DNA from: Haematococcus lacustris
Lineage: Eukaryota; Chlorophyta; Chlorophyceae; Chlamydomonadales; Haematococcaceae
NCBI GenBank assembly: GCA_030144725.1
Contig: JASKMD010000029.1
Span: 15,829,135 to 15,893,134, forward strand
Reading direction: 5' to 3'
Length of the DNA stretch: 64,000 nt
Shown: positions 12,401 through 21,257 of the stretch, in pieces
Layout: every line of letters begins with the position of its first letter
How positions within the stretch are numbered: position 1 is the first letter of the stretch
Made by a program: the position numbers and the translations under genes
The notes under the pieces: generated by a model
The model's database searches: none
Told to the model about the DNA's origin: nothing
What the model saw: the letters and a program-made list of their open reading frames with translations, nothing else

Positions 12401-12605
12401 GGGTGGCTCCCTGGGCCAACATATCTCGCAAGCGTTGCCCCTCAGCACTCTGCGCACTGACCAAAGGAGCCACCGCATCAGGGGGGTGGTGAGCATCGTG
12501 CAGGGCCCATAGCACGTCACAGAGTTCTGATGGGCTGACAGGACCGCCTGTGGGCTTGCCGATGGCGATGCAATGGGGGGGCAGCGGGGGGGGGGGACGC
12601 CGCAC
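402..12605 (-). CDS. LINE-1A polyprotein: RG-rich ORF1 region, 2A, 2x Josephin-like protease, APE, RT, PHD, RNase H, CCHC, RLE
   Basis: A 4067-codon open frame with no ATG at its start: the first codon is GTG just after an in-frame stop, so it probably continues from the upstream frame (12517-14439). Approximate order by residue: ORF1-like domain with RG-rich stretch (GRGGAGGRGRG) near 400-450; 2A motif GDVEVNPGP ending at 1147; Josephin-like protease 1 at ~1160-1330 (NCQAHSLNNA, GHSMALRKLGGQW, LLDSDS); protease 2 at ~1345-1560 (QCCLVHAIN, HATTIRH, WLDSE); APE ~1720-1955 (TLNVR, LTET, GDINA, RIDAIL, SDHRP); RT ~2300-2600 with YADD at 2549-2552; PHD finger ~3120-3170; RNase H ~3595-3735 (TDGSC, NKAEL, TDSL, GNEGADAL); CCHC at ~3852 followed by RHN; RLE ~3940-3975 (RPDILMV, EIKY). 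The 2A motif should split an ORF1-like product from the protease-replicase product. Confidence 0.88.
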   Translation of the reverse strand: MRRPPPPLPPHCIAIGKPTGGPVSPSELCDVLWALHDAHHPPDAVAPLVSAQSAEGQRLRDMLAQGATLPLSFANFAGDMLTMKQHGSSKMLLTTIKDPLTDQASTSTYIATPCSNIQYAQEVATLKMAHTMDTSLRPTRTHQHHTYATPKTLFACAIQVIANEHPLGTVARAITACCTPNGLPLSSHGVREAPILYLTPASKQAMVSALAAAQDLGGVVETQRGQVWIGVPRSLAGVSGGINLPIWLKEVGTPVDAADPATRARIASRNTRYTGLQHVPDQAALTFRAIAAVTDGITMQQVVGANAAYELQGRATTYLVEARVVDHSDAKYTPAVLRALTHEGSTQPTPQPAATSRGWGTRAVAVATQLQAAPPRNTTATTAPIPPTGGAAARAPGRGGAGGRGRGPNSVPDPSGRGTSRGPSPNLVRGASSGAWAGRGTSSRASSDSSIAAFDELAIEAGFLYTAQVTHCTQPAEQTHQVRSKEYMHTHYGRTHTIDNQHPTSLPEGPHQPHNPHTLPCRPLPMRPEATTGQPLRTTQRWWTPCPTQQVTAAPTKTRSPTALGCMPSRSHHSDRLIAWLTPPHQEHTTKYTNNGRTLYHTQMALPTSAGDNDPSGGADTTQEGATQRDLAGSSGIQRAGGRTQVSTTTHHHSMQPSNTILNVIHHTHMPRQVHTPAAKLTHTRRYTHRPLPQEQRGLPADSAMGAQAGAEDSTSHLSPRWTPYQLRIITQVCNNKPHHGHTWKGPIDLTTTTQHILTPTPCNCTGGSPMEEEQEEMPKEGTKTAVSRPATQAHRVTHCTTPNHTDRNEKSMGLAGQTLLSQHGPPPPHTNHIPITNQDSLHHAAHMTAGDWTQQLKNGHGKPGPRSKQQPGQAAAGASWAREPSGVGEVPGRISTYELVEHECHTVSEVEMGMLDGDLGWNSDPSTAEPQASQAEIGHHIGHRAHPTADSSLLPLCIGHLNVRTMGTTATETSTHMNLDYTTHPCPSNATQLGRTYHLDTPILIAILIGWCATQRHQPQIPTPKDSKRCLARQRRKITRLRAIVHITTYNTLRDLTGIVPVTTAICRISNRFYLHLKGGHKSYSRTVSQYNTTIQAYCTYQIRGTERTTATARHQDPTWKPSFTVDYFISWLLLAAGDVEVNPGPCPSGRQHPHDIHRTTHTPHPNPNPLFFEAQVNRNCQAHSLNNAAGKEWVKPEDLHNFWTAWDTTLHDEGDKQAWRTAHGQGGAFSDEVIHLYLRTKYGLTITRVAHLRNTDDWNDDNLDTIAIEYATLNLLCKTNGHSMALRKLGGQWKLLDSDSPSKSAIAICELSRSYTTHFHEVFVIAPDPAATPAQTMAATRQGISHIISHKEDNRNPSQCYMERQYKQCCLVHAINMAIGKPMIWPEDVITHCKSLYTHIQGLSNQARQEHRIIPLRSSLPHIYEESGNFTISTINHYLFHHHKDLHLCPITTTTTTTTTTTTTTNITPELLTTLTGKTDSYTNTAAILITHNHATTIRHINNAWHWLDSEQGRPCRLDTPEDWLQLKGTLVQIKKGDAADTNLIHPLCWLADPTRRATTEQLEQHLRTTHIDLTTQDLGTQPAHNPRTDRPLPTAQPASYKRILTATEDTHPTDKQARPRLRQVAPTVTLPTLQDRACSSKRPTTSGTIVDKRRTKPRAHTKDSHTQTLMYRYLNTAPTPPPAAIPTTPPPPTGNLPEHPGPHPQHSTLPTRQPQTTHNRQHITLTTLNVRSLHRSRNDVLNHVHQHSPDILILTETMTQPKSNNPSSGWLRRVMPDYTTHRHRGHSDVLIGIKHHLAIQMKTTMLPPSNDAEINARCVILTLNQHQCEQLTIIATYWPSGNNGDALIMRGKMQEHIRTATGHLPGSLILAGDINATMKTEDRSEHTEYTQDSMMRGFAAEMHLKEADPGDRAWTYQQPHCNSRIDAILTRDARHGPEHRTHVDTNVYLSDHRPLTATLSTARLGIDLSAPLKPPKHNHTILTTPITNKDREAYRLAVQQPSSGVPQLHAELTAFLAPIYTEATHHLATLGKTNPQQPQRLTSVAGRPAREAVDTAATMLTNLLQTCRTAAIKTCNTKTLTRGGQHYQRRTMCRIRLALGRKLKTARDLSRKANSLFKQTNVHPTIDELILGTDAINEEIRDAVQARQGEDPTENHVQAALAQLTNTYRDQIHQLDDDDSAFAIAQARVRMQQLISTQPKKANKRILRPSRTDHKGLQALADPDTKTICTAPADLNRIITAAYGQKLAAPTPKTGHYTNTQTRNYPWARAKADDAFALHACQNIHWLHTAIMDKAGFQECISRLSGGKAPGPDGVENEIIKMLPWEMRETIHQLFIIMWATGCTPTAWKTSDTCLLYKDKGQETDLNSYRPVGLANTVYKLWTSLITKTLSEYAEANGMLSKNQAGFRSHRNTTQQLQMLVMALEDAKLAKADIYALLVDFTSAFNTTCQDKLLWIMHDLGFPTDATDAVKDLYTGATTRFKTPYGHTDPVPVNRGTIQGDSLSPFLFLIYIEPLLRWLQVGARGYKFKSATADSGERATVSSIDYADDIAILCNTLRNLRCQADKLSAFSDWGHLIISHSKTLATAALHHSVETGMCSNAAEADKRARQQLQTVSLQGKPVTYHRPTSPFTYLGVLITMTLDWKPQHTAMITQLRQKLERLRRSFASARQAIHIIRTAIIPSLAYSFCAVPCTPGDLELYDRSINQCVKLKLRLPLGTPNAIIREDADKLGIGISSTAQEYHARNTTALTHSLQSTDVAHAHISRSMLHKQITWLNTQASTQGHRMLTLLHHTLRARQLVYASISGLSATEEGLPLYHEECQTLGRLITQASSSQAHDVVSASITCLKSLGITHASELSCNTHIITGSMLTSKYGKKVKQKHIIALNKLAAMAAQPSCPDATATRAIRDSRNTSLDLPPDQRKITTWAAGLTELAPTPAVPDTRTRYMDMKAYAAMHATQPATADRAAAAPAVHDATRTSSRLLKREQRATQSAPTKPTPPKAGTKRNNEGRQTQTIPQDIVRIVGLDLPGLSSWKVDKACRCKPKNLGCILGAMYGHQEAITSIDGWQWDGINKENYYKVHWKPTVIDRWALPLCAEEGYTPTHIETISREEAKDVCTCELCWLPRGDSPTCHNCKRAYHPACLEEAHLSGHKEPGYWLCPICKFGSNDFKTTMRQSAHSDLIRVHWQPTLEPAPLITAHLDYMAKRNDYDEENRQIQEARHARPDAHLPAHTRQGLPDPHTWLPRCTNLHSKATFHTYPINPQTDIVGTGNCETFLQLHPHMTAPAMSLSTGEPIMPRHDLAQHVTVHDESGRTVGLLTKDQHQQLHAWLQHTPHTRNLATEVVALLRRQDAQSSHHPMRGAQDKALNTLHTTRSFPSTVQRWADPLTVRPETTTYWSPDTNDTAFGAHHNCLLVRHTGLSTWNVPADDAVALKCVNHAIHSATQEEAMATIMLIPGKKGISYPKHIDTLRRYPEYCQHLASIPPTKTRCPKPGKHAKLHIYVIWNAAGQQLVTKGNPQGWLASTATALHPQRDTHPIRNRPTNQSQPATPPSGHKQHMRLPMDRDLPTSGHQRSHEQLTHHSTTQPRMAITEWATIAYTDGSCIKTSGAAPASVGAGVYIPEPNVLITAALNDPESNTINKAELTAIHAALKAGAKRIATDSLCSLYQIRRALANPMSLITHRHNDILTAIATLIIDSPVTIQFYKVRAHSGIIGNEGADALAKHAALHPELANTPAYSPTTRRETKNWLSNAADGDSPAPLPDCRQSVREHMHRKHKLGLANQDSIYYQMSQEIKKVAATGAGERVMIDTNIPTHAQRTALLYRTGGLYNQKLAMRWKRATDDRCPLCGEADSATHLLSGCSETLPLVQERHNGAGRLITKAISKGTLGGYISFADTGSWEKGAKESLDLPSDTLHTTLRTLGLKPDDTKHTTRPDILMVLPHKKASKEGKDAKLVNIIEIKYCSDSRWKDQLNKALTQHTHLAETIRKEDHMVAIIPILLGIGGITYEAHTRQHLLALGITQANTTKLLNKLTRHAVEAAHSIAKTSYRLRANQGGGG
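8203..8247. repeat. (GGT)n microsatellite encoding poly-threonine
   Basis: A run of about 14 GGT triplets on the plus strand reads as a poly-Thr tract in the second protease domain of LINE-1A, between its Cys and His motifs. LINE-1B lacks the tract, so it is a private expansion in frame. Confidence 0.9.
9165..9206 (-). other. 2A ribosome-skipping motif in LINE-1A
   Basis: The minus-strand codons spell LLLAAGDVEVNPGP, matching the canonical 2A consensus D-(V/I)-E-x-N-P-G-P with the usual upstream hydrophobic residues. Skipping would occur between the last Gly and Pro (residues 1146/1147). 2A motifs are established in some trypanosome and animal non-LTR retrotransposons; here it separates the ORF1-like part from the protease/replicase part. 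Confidence 0.85.
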
Positions 12606-14439
12606 TGAGCCGGAGGGTGAGGATTCCCTCTAGCTCAAACACCAGGCTGTGGCAGGCGGTGAGCATCTCCCTTAGAGCTGGCGTGGTGCTGTGCGCTGTG
12701 TATGCGCCTGCTTGTTGGCCCCTTTCCTGGGTGACGGCGTTGACGCTGAGGGCTTGCATCAGCCTAAGGCTAGAAAGGGGCACTCGCGCTGCGTATGCTC
12801 GCCAGGCCTCCAGGCTGCCGGGGGGGGCTCCCATATCTGACAGAGCCAGGACGCAGCCCAGGATGTGCATGACCTGTCTGATGGCTTGCGGTGTATGAGC
12901 ACCCTGCATGTGCTCAGGTGGCCAAATGCCCAGGCAGTCTGCACCCGGCAGGAGCTGCAGGTGTGCTTGCACCCTCATTGTGTGAGAGCTGTTCCTAGGG
13001 TGCTCTTCCAGCAAGGTGCACTGCATTCTGCCCTGCACCACCCCTTTCTCTGTGGCGATGTCTGTAAGGGGGGGGTCTGTCTCATATGCCTCCAGGAAGC
13101 GGCTGATGCTAGCAGGGGGGAGTTTGACGTTGTACTGGTAGGGGTGGCAGGTGTACCCTGTCTGTCCTAGGCTGAAATGACGCATAGGGCAGTGGGTGAC
13201 TGTGCTGGCCCCTTCTATGTTCTTCTCCTCTAGCCAGAGCTGGATTCTGACGGCTGTTGCTTCCGGGCTGGTGCTGTACATAAGGTTTGGCAGCTGGCCA
13301 CCTGGGCAGTTTAGCACAGTCTTGACGATGTGCCCCAGGAGAGCTGCTTCTACCAGCTGGCCCTCAGTGCAGCCAGACAGGGCTGTGGCTGGTATGTCTG
13401 CAAACCTGGCGTCCACCCTGCGCTGGCTGCTGTGCTGCGCTGTGGATGTTGAGCCCCTATACGGGGTGCCAGTCAGCAGGGCTCCTCGCATGGTTTTGTT
13501 GATGTACGTCGTGTTGTTAAGGATGGCCCTCAGTCTTGCTTCCCCTGCATGTGATGCACCAGGGGCAGCACGGCATGTGGGGGTGTGTTTGTCAGCACCG
13601 GGCCAGGGTCTTGAGTCTCCACTGCCATGGACAGGACAGGTGCATGGTTGCAGAGTGGGAGGCGGGGCTATATGCGGCTGTTCATCTAGGAACGACGGGT
13701 GGTGCAAGGGTGTGTGCCACTGTCCTCTTGGTGAGAGCAGATTATGAGGCGGTGTTGGTGCATCTGGCGGCGGCAATTTAAAGAACCGGGGTGAGTACAC
13801 CAGTTTGCCAGGGGAAAGCCAAGTTAAGATCGGGGCTGGGTGCACCAGTTTGTCCGAGGAAAGCAAGGTCCGAAGCGGGGCTGGGTGCACCAGTTTGCCC
13901 GACGAGAGCAGAACAAGAAGCGGGGCTGGGTACTCCAGTTTGCCCGAGGAGAGCCAATCGATATGCGGGGCTGGGTGCACCAGTTTGCCCGGGGAAAGCA
14001 GAACAAGAGGCGGGGCTGGGTACACCAGTTTGCCCGAGGAAAGCAAGGCCAGAATCGGGGCTGGGTACACCAGTTTGCCCGAGGACAGCAAGACAGGGGC
14101 CGGGGCTGAGTACGTCAGTTTGCCCGTAGGAAGCAAGACAAGGAGCGGAGTTGGGTGCGTCAACTTGCGCTGGGGAGCTCTACACGATCCTGCAGACGAA
14201 TCTACCTCGACATTTCGTAACCGCAGCAAGCAGCTCTGCTTAGCCTCGATGCTATCATCTGTAGGCCATAGCTGCTGTATTGAAGCTGTCGGTGCGCTGT
14301 TGCGATTTGTCTGCAACAGAGCTGTCAGCAAGATGGCCACAATGAGAATATGTCTAGTGGTGTTGTGCTTACCACGGAGGTTGATGCAGTGGCTGATAAG
14401 GGCGAGGGTGCCCGCGGTATTGGTCGTCGCACTCCACAT
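12517..14439 (-). CDS. LINE-1A upstream ORF with 15-aa tandem repeats (likely N-terminus of the polyprotein)
   Basis: The open frame runs from the element's 5' end; the first ATG is at 14439, while the frame itself is open back through 14608. It contains a short hydrophobic stretch (HILIVAILLTALLQ), then about eight copies of a 15-aa repeat around SGKLVYPAP, then a globular-looking region similar in composition to an ORF1 protein. It overlaps the next frame at 12517-12605 and differs from it by one base. An 11-G run at 12586-12596 (plus strand) lies exactly in the overlap; with one G fewer the two frames would be one. Function of the repeats is unknown. I do not recognise a known domain. Confidence 0.6.
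   Translation of the reverse strand: MWSATTNTAGTLALISHCINLRGKHNTTRHILIVAILLTALLQTNRNSAPTASIQQLWPTDDSIEAKQSCLLRLRNVEVDSSAGSCRAPQRKLTHPTPLLVLLPTGKLTYSAPAPVLLSSGKLVYPAPILALLSSGKLVYPAPPLVLLSPGKLVHPAPHIDWLSSGKLEYPAPLLVLLSSGKLVHPAPLRTLLSSDKLVHPAPILTWLSPGKLVYSPRFFKLPPPDAPTPPHNLLSPRGQWHTPLHHPSFLDEQPHIAPPPTLQPCTCPVHGSGDSRPWPGADKHTPTCRAAPGASHAGEARLRAILNNTTYINKTMRGALLTGTPYRGSTSTAQHSSQRRVDARFADIPATALSGCTEGQLVEAALLGHIVKTVLNCPGGQLPNLMYSTSPEATAVRIQLWLEEKNIEGASTVTHCPMRHFSLGQTGYTCHPYQYNVKLPPASISRFLEAYETDPPLTDIATEKGVVQGRMQCTLLEEHPRNSSHTMRVQAHLQLLPGADCLGIWPPEHMQGAHTPQAIRQVMHILGCVLALSDMGAPPGSLEAWRAYAARVPLSSLRLMQALSVNAVTQERGQQAGAYTAHSTTPALREMLTACHSLVFELEGILTLRLSAASPPPAAPPLHRHRQAHRRSCQPIRTL
13800..14160. repeat. 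45-bp coding tandem repeat in the LINE-1A 5' ORF
   Basis: About eight units with a 45-bp period, each beginning near CAGTTTGCCCGAGGAAAGCA on the plus strand and separated by variable 8-10-bp segments. On the minus strand every unit encodes 15 residues around SGKLVYPAP. The period keeps the reading frame, so copy number can vary without a frameshift. Confidence 0.9.
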
Positions 14440-14608
14440 ATCTCTTGGGCTCTTTTCTCGTGCTGGTTCCGATGGGTCGGGTGTAGGAGTCTGGAGCGTC
14501 GTGTCAGGGCCGCAAAACTCTTTTTCGTGGTGTCTCCATGGAAGGTCCGGGTTGACAAGCTTAATTGGTTCTTTGTGAGGAGCACCAACGTGTCCCTTTG
14601 ACAAATCT

Positions 14609-14620
14609 AGAAGAAGCACA
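14609..14620. repeat. Target-site duplication of LINE-1A (copy at the 5' end)
   Basis: Exact second copy of the 12-bp AGAAGAAGCACA found at 274-285; it marks the 5' boundary of the element at 14608. Confidence 0.85.
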
Positions 14621-14888
14621 AGAAGGACCCGGCAAGGGCAAGGGCAAGGCTGCTAAAGCCAAGCCAGTACCACAGCCAGGCAGGTGGCTGGACAGGGACT
14701 GCAATGCAGCGCTGAACATGCAGCGCATTGGGGAGAGCAGGTGGCGTCCACTCGAGCTGTGCTACTGGCCAGACCAGGGAGCTCTGCCAGCCAAGGGCAA
14801 GGAGTACCCTGGCCTGGGCTACAAGCGGGTGCGAGACAAGCCACCCAAGGCCCAGGAGCAGCAGCAGCAGCCTGCTGAGGCACAATAA
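14609..14888 (+). pseudogene. C-terminal remnant of a TnpB/Fanzor-like nuclease gene
   Basis: The open frame ends in the third RuvC motif and tail typical of TnpB/Fanzor proteins: WLDRDCNAALNMQR, then ELCYW, then a basic Gln-rich end before TAA at 14886-14888. Only the last catalytic Asp (of DRDCNAAL) is present; RuvC-I and RuvC-II are missing because LINE-1A occupies the sequence directly upstream. The GKGKGKAAKAK stretch before it could be exon or an intron ending at the CAG before GTGGCTGG (14678). It belongs to a different family from the complete gene at 21507-24177: the tails do not align beyond the motif. Confidence 0.7.
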
Positions 14889-16259
14889 TGTGCCCCCCTA
14901 TCTTGAGCTGTCATCAGCTTACAATTAGTGCATGTCTTGTCATGCCAACTCTACATCATAGCCCTAACGGGTCAGGCAATAGTGTAGGTGGTAGGCTAAA
15001 CACTCCACACAGCCACACTGTTTGAGTCGGATCTAGTTAGTGGCTGCTAGTGGCTGCTAGTGGCTGATAGTTCTGATCCGGCTCAAATGGTGGCCCTAGT
15101 GAGGGACAAGAGGGCTGGAGTTGCTGCTTGAGTTGTGGTTTGCACACGGCATCATGCCGCACCAATACACATTCACGCATCCCACCCCTGGAGCCATGCA
15201 ATGCAGTGAAGGTCGGTGGTCGGACCTATGTCGGTAGCTATGGCAGGTGGAGAAAGGTAAACGCCCTGACGCGTGTGTGGCATGTCCATGCGGTCATGCA
15301 AATCGGGATCTGAGATCTTCTCATGCAAGTTTAAGATCTGGAATGGTGGTGGTGTTCTGAGGCTGGGTTCAACTCCCAGGCAGACTTGACATCCTTGTCA
15401 GGCGTTCCCAACATGGGGTTGGTAATCTTCATGCAACTGCAGCCCATCTACTCCATCATTTGATGTAACGTTTGCTGCGTCTGCTGCATTGCGATATTGC
15501 GCGTTTAATGTAAGACTGGAATTGCCATCGGAGTCATTCGATGCGGGCAGGCACATGTGACCCCGGATGTGTCCCAAATACAGACCGTGATTAGCTACAC
15601 TGGTAAGCCACGCCCTTGGCTATCCGTTGGCGATGCACGACATGTCGGTGGCGCACACCACCGAAGTCCGGCAAACATGGCTGCGCGAGCTTCCTGATGG
15701 TGCAGGCCGCTTGGCGAGGATGTGAAGAAACCCGAATTCGTGTGCGGCAGCGCTGTATCGCTATAATGGTGGGCGGCACAGTAGGGACTAGTCACCCCCT
15801 CTAGCTATGATCCGCTTTAGGTTTTCAACCTTTGAACAACAGCCTGGCCTCACACGAATCTTTTGTAGCAAACTCATTAACGCGTCTATGGCACTATGCA
15901 ACTCAATTATTGGGTTTGTATGTGACAAGATGGACCGCTTACAAGGTACACATGCTGATGGCTACAGGTGCATGAGGAGCCGACTGAGCTTGGCTGACCA
16001 CTCCGCCACATGGCCACCACCAACACACCTTAACCCACCATCTCCCAACCTCGTCTACCCCGCCCAGCTCCTAGTAGCCCCTCCTCCCAGCCTGCCATCA
16101 GCCTCCTCCCCCCTAACTCTCCTTCTCCTCGCCTCCTACCTCTCCCCTGGGTCCCCAACCTCTCCTTCACCCATCTCCCCCCCTACCTCACCTTCACCCA
16201 TCTCCGTATCCATCACCCCCCATCACCCTGACCACTGAGCCACCTCTCAATCCCTAACC
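14889..16259. other. Intergenic stretch without a recognised gene
   Basis: Apart from the hairpin at 15021-15087, I see a tRNA T-arm-like segment (15363-15379) without a matching acceptor stem, and a pyrimidine-rich tract at 16010-16240 rich in CCTCCC/TCTCC. Open frames here are short and without recognisable motifs. Confidence 0.4.
15021..15087 (+). other. Long-stem hairpin downstream of the Fanzor-like remnant
   Basis: TTTGAGTCGGATC (15021-15033) and GATCCGGCTCAAA (15075-15087) form a 13-bp stem with one G-U pair. The 41-nt loop holds three 10-bp tandem repeats (TGGCTGCTAG twice, then TGGCTGATAG; 15041-15070). It lies 130 nt 3' of the remnant's stop codon, the region where TnpB/Fanzor guide RNAs and element ends are found. 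Function is inferred only from position. Confidence 0.5.
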
Positions 16260-16949
16260 ATGAAGAGAACCAAGAAGAGATTAAGCAAGGCCAAGAGTGC
16301 TCAGCTCTATGCACTAAACAAGTCGCCAAGGGCTGGCTATCTGCATTGCCCTAACAACATCAAGGCTGGAGCTTGTACGGCACAAGCGACAAACCGTGAT
16401 CTGCAGGCTGAGGTGCAGCGGCTGCGGGATGTGGAGCAGTCCCTTATGGGCACCGTGGATGGGTTGCAGGGCGACCTAGACGACCTGCAGGCAGCACACC
16501 AACGCCTGCAGGATGAGCACACGGCTTTGCAGCAGGTGGCGTCCAGAGCTGCAGCTACCAATCACTCCCTACGGGCTGCTCGACGCAGCCTGCAAGGGCA
16601 AGTGCATATCTACCGGCACAAATGCCACCCCCACCACTCCCCATTCACCTTCAAGCAGAGGCAGCAGCTGCTGGTTTTAGAGCAGCACCCCGTCTCAGTG
16701 GAGGTGTTGAGGCGGTGTGCACAGGCTGGCTACGGAAGGCTGGATGGCCATGGCCGGCCCATGGGCAGCATGCCAGAGCAGCCCAGCCCAGCCGGCCTCG
16801 CACCCTCACCAACAGACATCTTCATTTCAACTCAAGAGGCGCCTGTGGGGAGGTACACACGAGCTGGAGGGTACCCAAGCTACAGAGCCACGTGTGCACC
16901 CACATCCGCCCCCTCATCAGCAGCTGACACCTGCAGGCACCACCCCTGA
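16260..16949 (+). CDS. Unassigned ORF with a coiled-coil segment
   Basis: A 229-aa open frame starting at ATG in a good context (AACC before ATG). The N-terminus is basic (MKRTKKRLSKAK). Residues ~46-112 have heptad-like Leu spacing with Gln/Glu/Asp/Arg (for example LQAEVQRLRD, LDDLQAAHQRLQDE), typical of a coiled coil. The C-terminal third is Pro/Ser/His-rich and may be a mistranslated intron. A further open, basic frame (about 88 codons, ending TAG near 17226) follows and could be a later exon. I do not recognise the family; it may be a transposon-borne protein. Confidence 0.35.
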   Translation: MKRTKKRLSKAKSAQLYALNKSPRAGYLHCPNNIKAGACTAQATNRDLQAEVQRLRDVEQSLMGTVDGLQGDLDDLQAAHQRLQDEHTALQQVASRAAATNHSLRAARRSLQGQVHIYRHKCHPHHSPFTFKQRQQLLVLEQHPVSVEVLRRCAQAGYGRLDGHGRPMGSMPEQPSPAGLAPSPTDIFISTQEAPVGRYTRAGGYPSYRATCAPTSAPSSAADTCRHHP

Positions 16950-17226
16950 GCTGGCTGTGCACGTCACGTAAGCGTGAGGCACCTGCAGCTAACAAATCGA
17001 GGGCAGCAAAGCAAGGTGAGACAACACCACGTACTGCACCTAGCACCTTGTTTCAGCGTAGTAGAGCAGCCGGTAATGCACTAGCGCCAGCAGCAGCTCC
17101 AAAAGGACTAGTGGTATCCAGTCGTCACGACTGCCGTCGTCGCGTCCACATGCCAAAAGCAAAACATGTTCCGACTGCTGCTGCGCGTTGCAGGTGCCAC
17201 ACACAACAGCGTGGCGAAGCGTGCTA

Positions 17227-17625
17227 GTGCGGCGCGCCTCGCATGTGGCGAAATCACATGAATTCAAATGTCGATACTTGGGCAGGCACTGAGCACCGCT
17301 GAGAGCGAAATAGTTTTTGCTGCGTCTGCCATCTCGTAGCTATGAGTCTCCTCTGTTTAAAGCACTGTTTACATATATGTTTGACTGAGTGGCTGCGGAG
17401 ATACAGGCTACGTATCACAGGGGGGTGGTTTTCAGGTAGTTGGGAACGCCTGAATCCTTGACTACGCCCTAGTCTGCTCAGACGACCTCTTAACACTATT
17501 GACCGCTGTAGCCTCACGCTACAGCGTGCTCTAGGAAGACCATGCTTTTCGCAAGCAGACGCACTGAAGTACTCCTGCCAACGCACGACGTGCCGCACGA
17601 CGTTCCCCACTTGCGCTTGGTGTAA
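17227..17625. other. 3' flank of the METTL1-like gene
   Basis: No convincing gene. On the minus strand this is downstream of the methyltransferase stop codon and presumably holds its 3' UTR. A TGTAA motif (minus strand, 17369-17373), the usual green-algal polyadenylation signal, lies about 255 nt after the stop. Confidence 0.35.
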
Positions 17626-20815
<3,190 letters not shown>

Positions 20816-20865
20816 CGCTCCCTACGCGGAAACCTGCGACGTCTTGTATGGTTGCCTTCGCAAGA

Positions 20866-21088
20866 CTAATCCCTGCAGCCCTCATGCTACAAAGCACGAG
20901 TCGCAATGAGACACAGGCTGTAAGCTCGTCATTGTCAAGGCTACTGCTAGTGTGCCTATTGCCCATCTCAGCTCAGCCATTCTGGTATGTGTGCCTCCTG
21001 GTCTAACTGAGTCCAGGTCGAGCTCTAACTAACCCTGTTGCTCTTACTCACACACATCCCCTCTGCGAGGGGTTTTGTATCTTGTTTA
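20866..21088 (-). repeat. Diverged second copy of the Fanzor 3'-end segment (RE1)
   Basis: About 220 bp that aligns over its length with 21258-21480 at roughly three quarters identity by eye. It has the same end block: on the plus strand CTCTTACTCACACACATCCC, hairpin CCCCTC-TGC-GAGGGG (21058-21072), then a TATCTTGTTT end. No Fanzor coding sequence adjoins it. It starts only ~50 bp upstream of the METTL1-like ATG. Confidence 0.7.
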
Positions 21089-21170
21089 GCGAGCGGTTCC
21101 TCCGCTTCATGTTAACTTAATAGCTTAATTAATAGGGTGCGGTATTTATAATTATATACTAGGGCAGTGG

Positions 21171-21192
21171 GCCCGTCCCACATCGGACGGGC
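21171..21192. other. 8-bp perfect hairpin between the two 3'-end copies
   Basis: GCCCGTCC (21171-21178) pairs perfectly with GGACGGGC (21185-21192) across a 6-nt loop. It lies between RE1 and RE2 next to an AT-rich stretch (21111-21160). It could be part of an element end or a small RNA; no family recognised. Confidence 0.45.
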
Positions 21193-21257
21193 AGCAGGCA
21201 ACATATGTATGTGCGGCCTCCATTTCTTTAACAATGGCAACATTTCTTGAACAAGTT

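Larger units (their letters stand above)
286..14608 (-). mobile_element. Full-length LINE of the dual-endonuclease (Dualen/RandI-like) type, LINE-1A
   Basis: A 14.3-kb non-LTR retrotransposon on the minus strand, bounded by a perfect 12-bp target-site duplication and ending in a (TTC)n tail at 286-310. It codes for ORF1-like sequence, 2A motif, double cysteine protease, APE endonuclease, RT, PHD finger, RNase H, CCHC knuckle and restriction-like endonuclease. Having both APE and RLE in one polyprotein is the hallmark of the Dualen/RandI clade first described in Chlamydomonas (established knowledge). The catalytic residues I can see in APE, RT, RNase H and RLE are present. One frame break lies in a G run near 12590, so the copy is either recently inactivated, carries a sequencing error or uses frameshifting. 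Confidence 0.9.

Noticed and set aside
15363..15379. tRNA T-arm-like stem CTGGG-TTCAACT-CCCAG
   Set aside because: No matching acceptor, D or anticodon arms within tRNA distance. At most a box-B-like piece of a SINE, which I cannot support.
15807..16238. 143-aa Pro/Ser-rich ORF
   Set aside because: Its second half is a pyrimidine-rich tract and the first half shows no motif; probably chance.
17254..17610. 118-aa minus-strand ORF after the METTL1-like gene
   Set aside because: Lies in the expected 3' UTR, lacks motifs and has composition like non-coding sequence.
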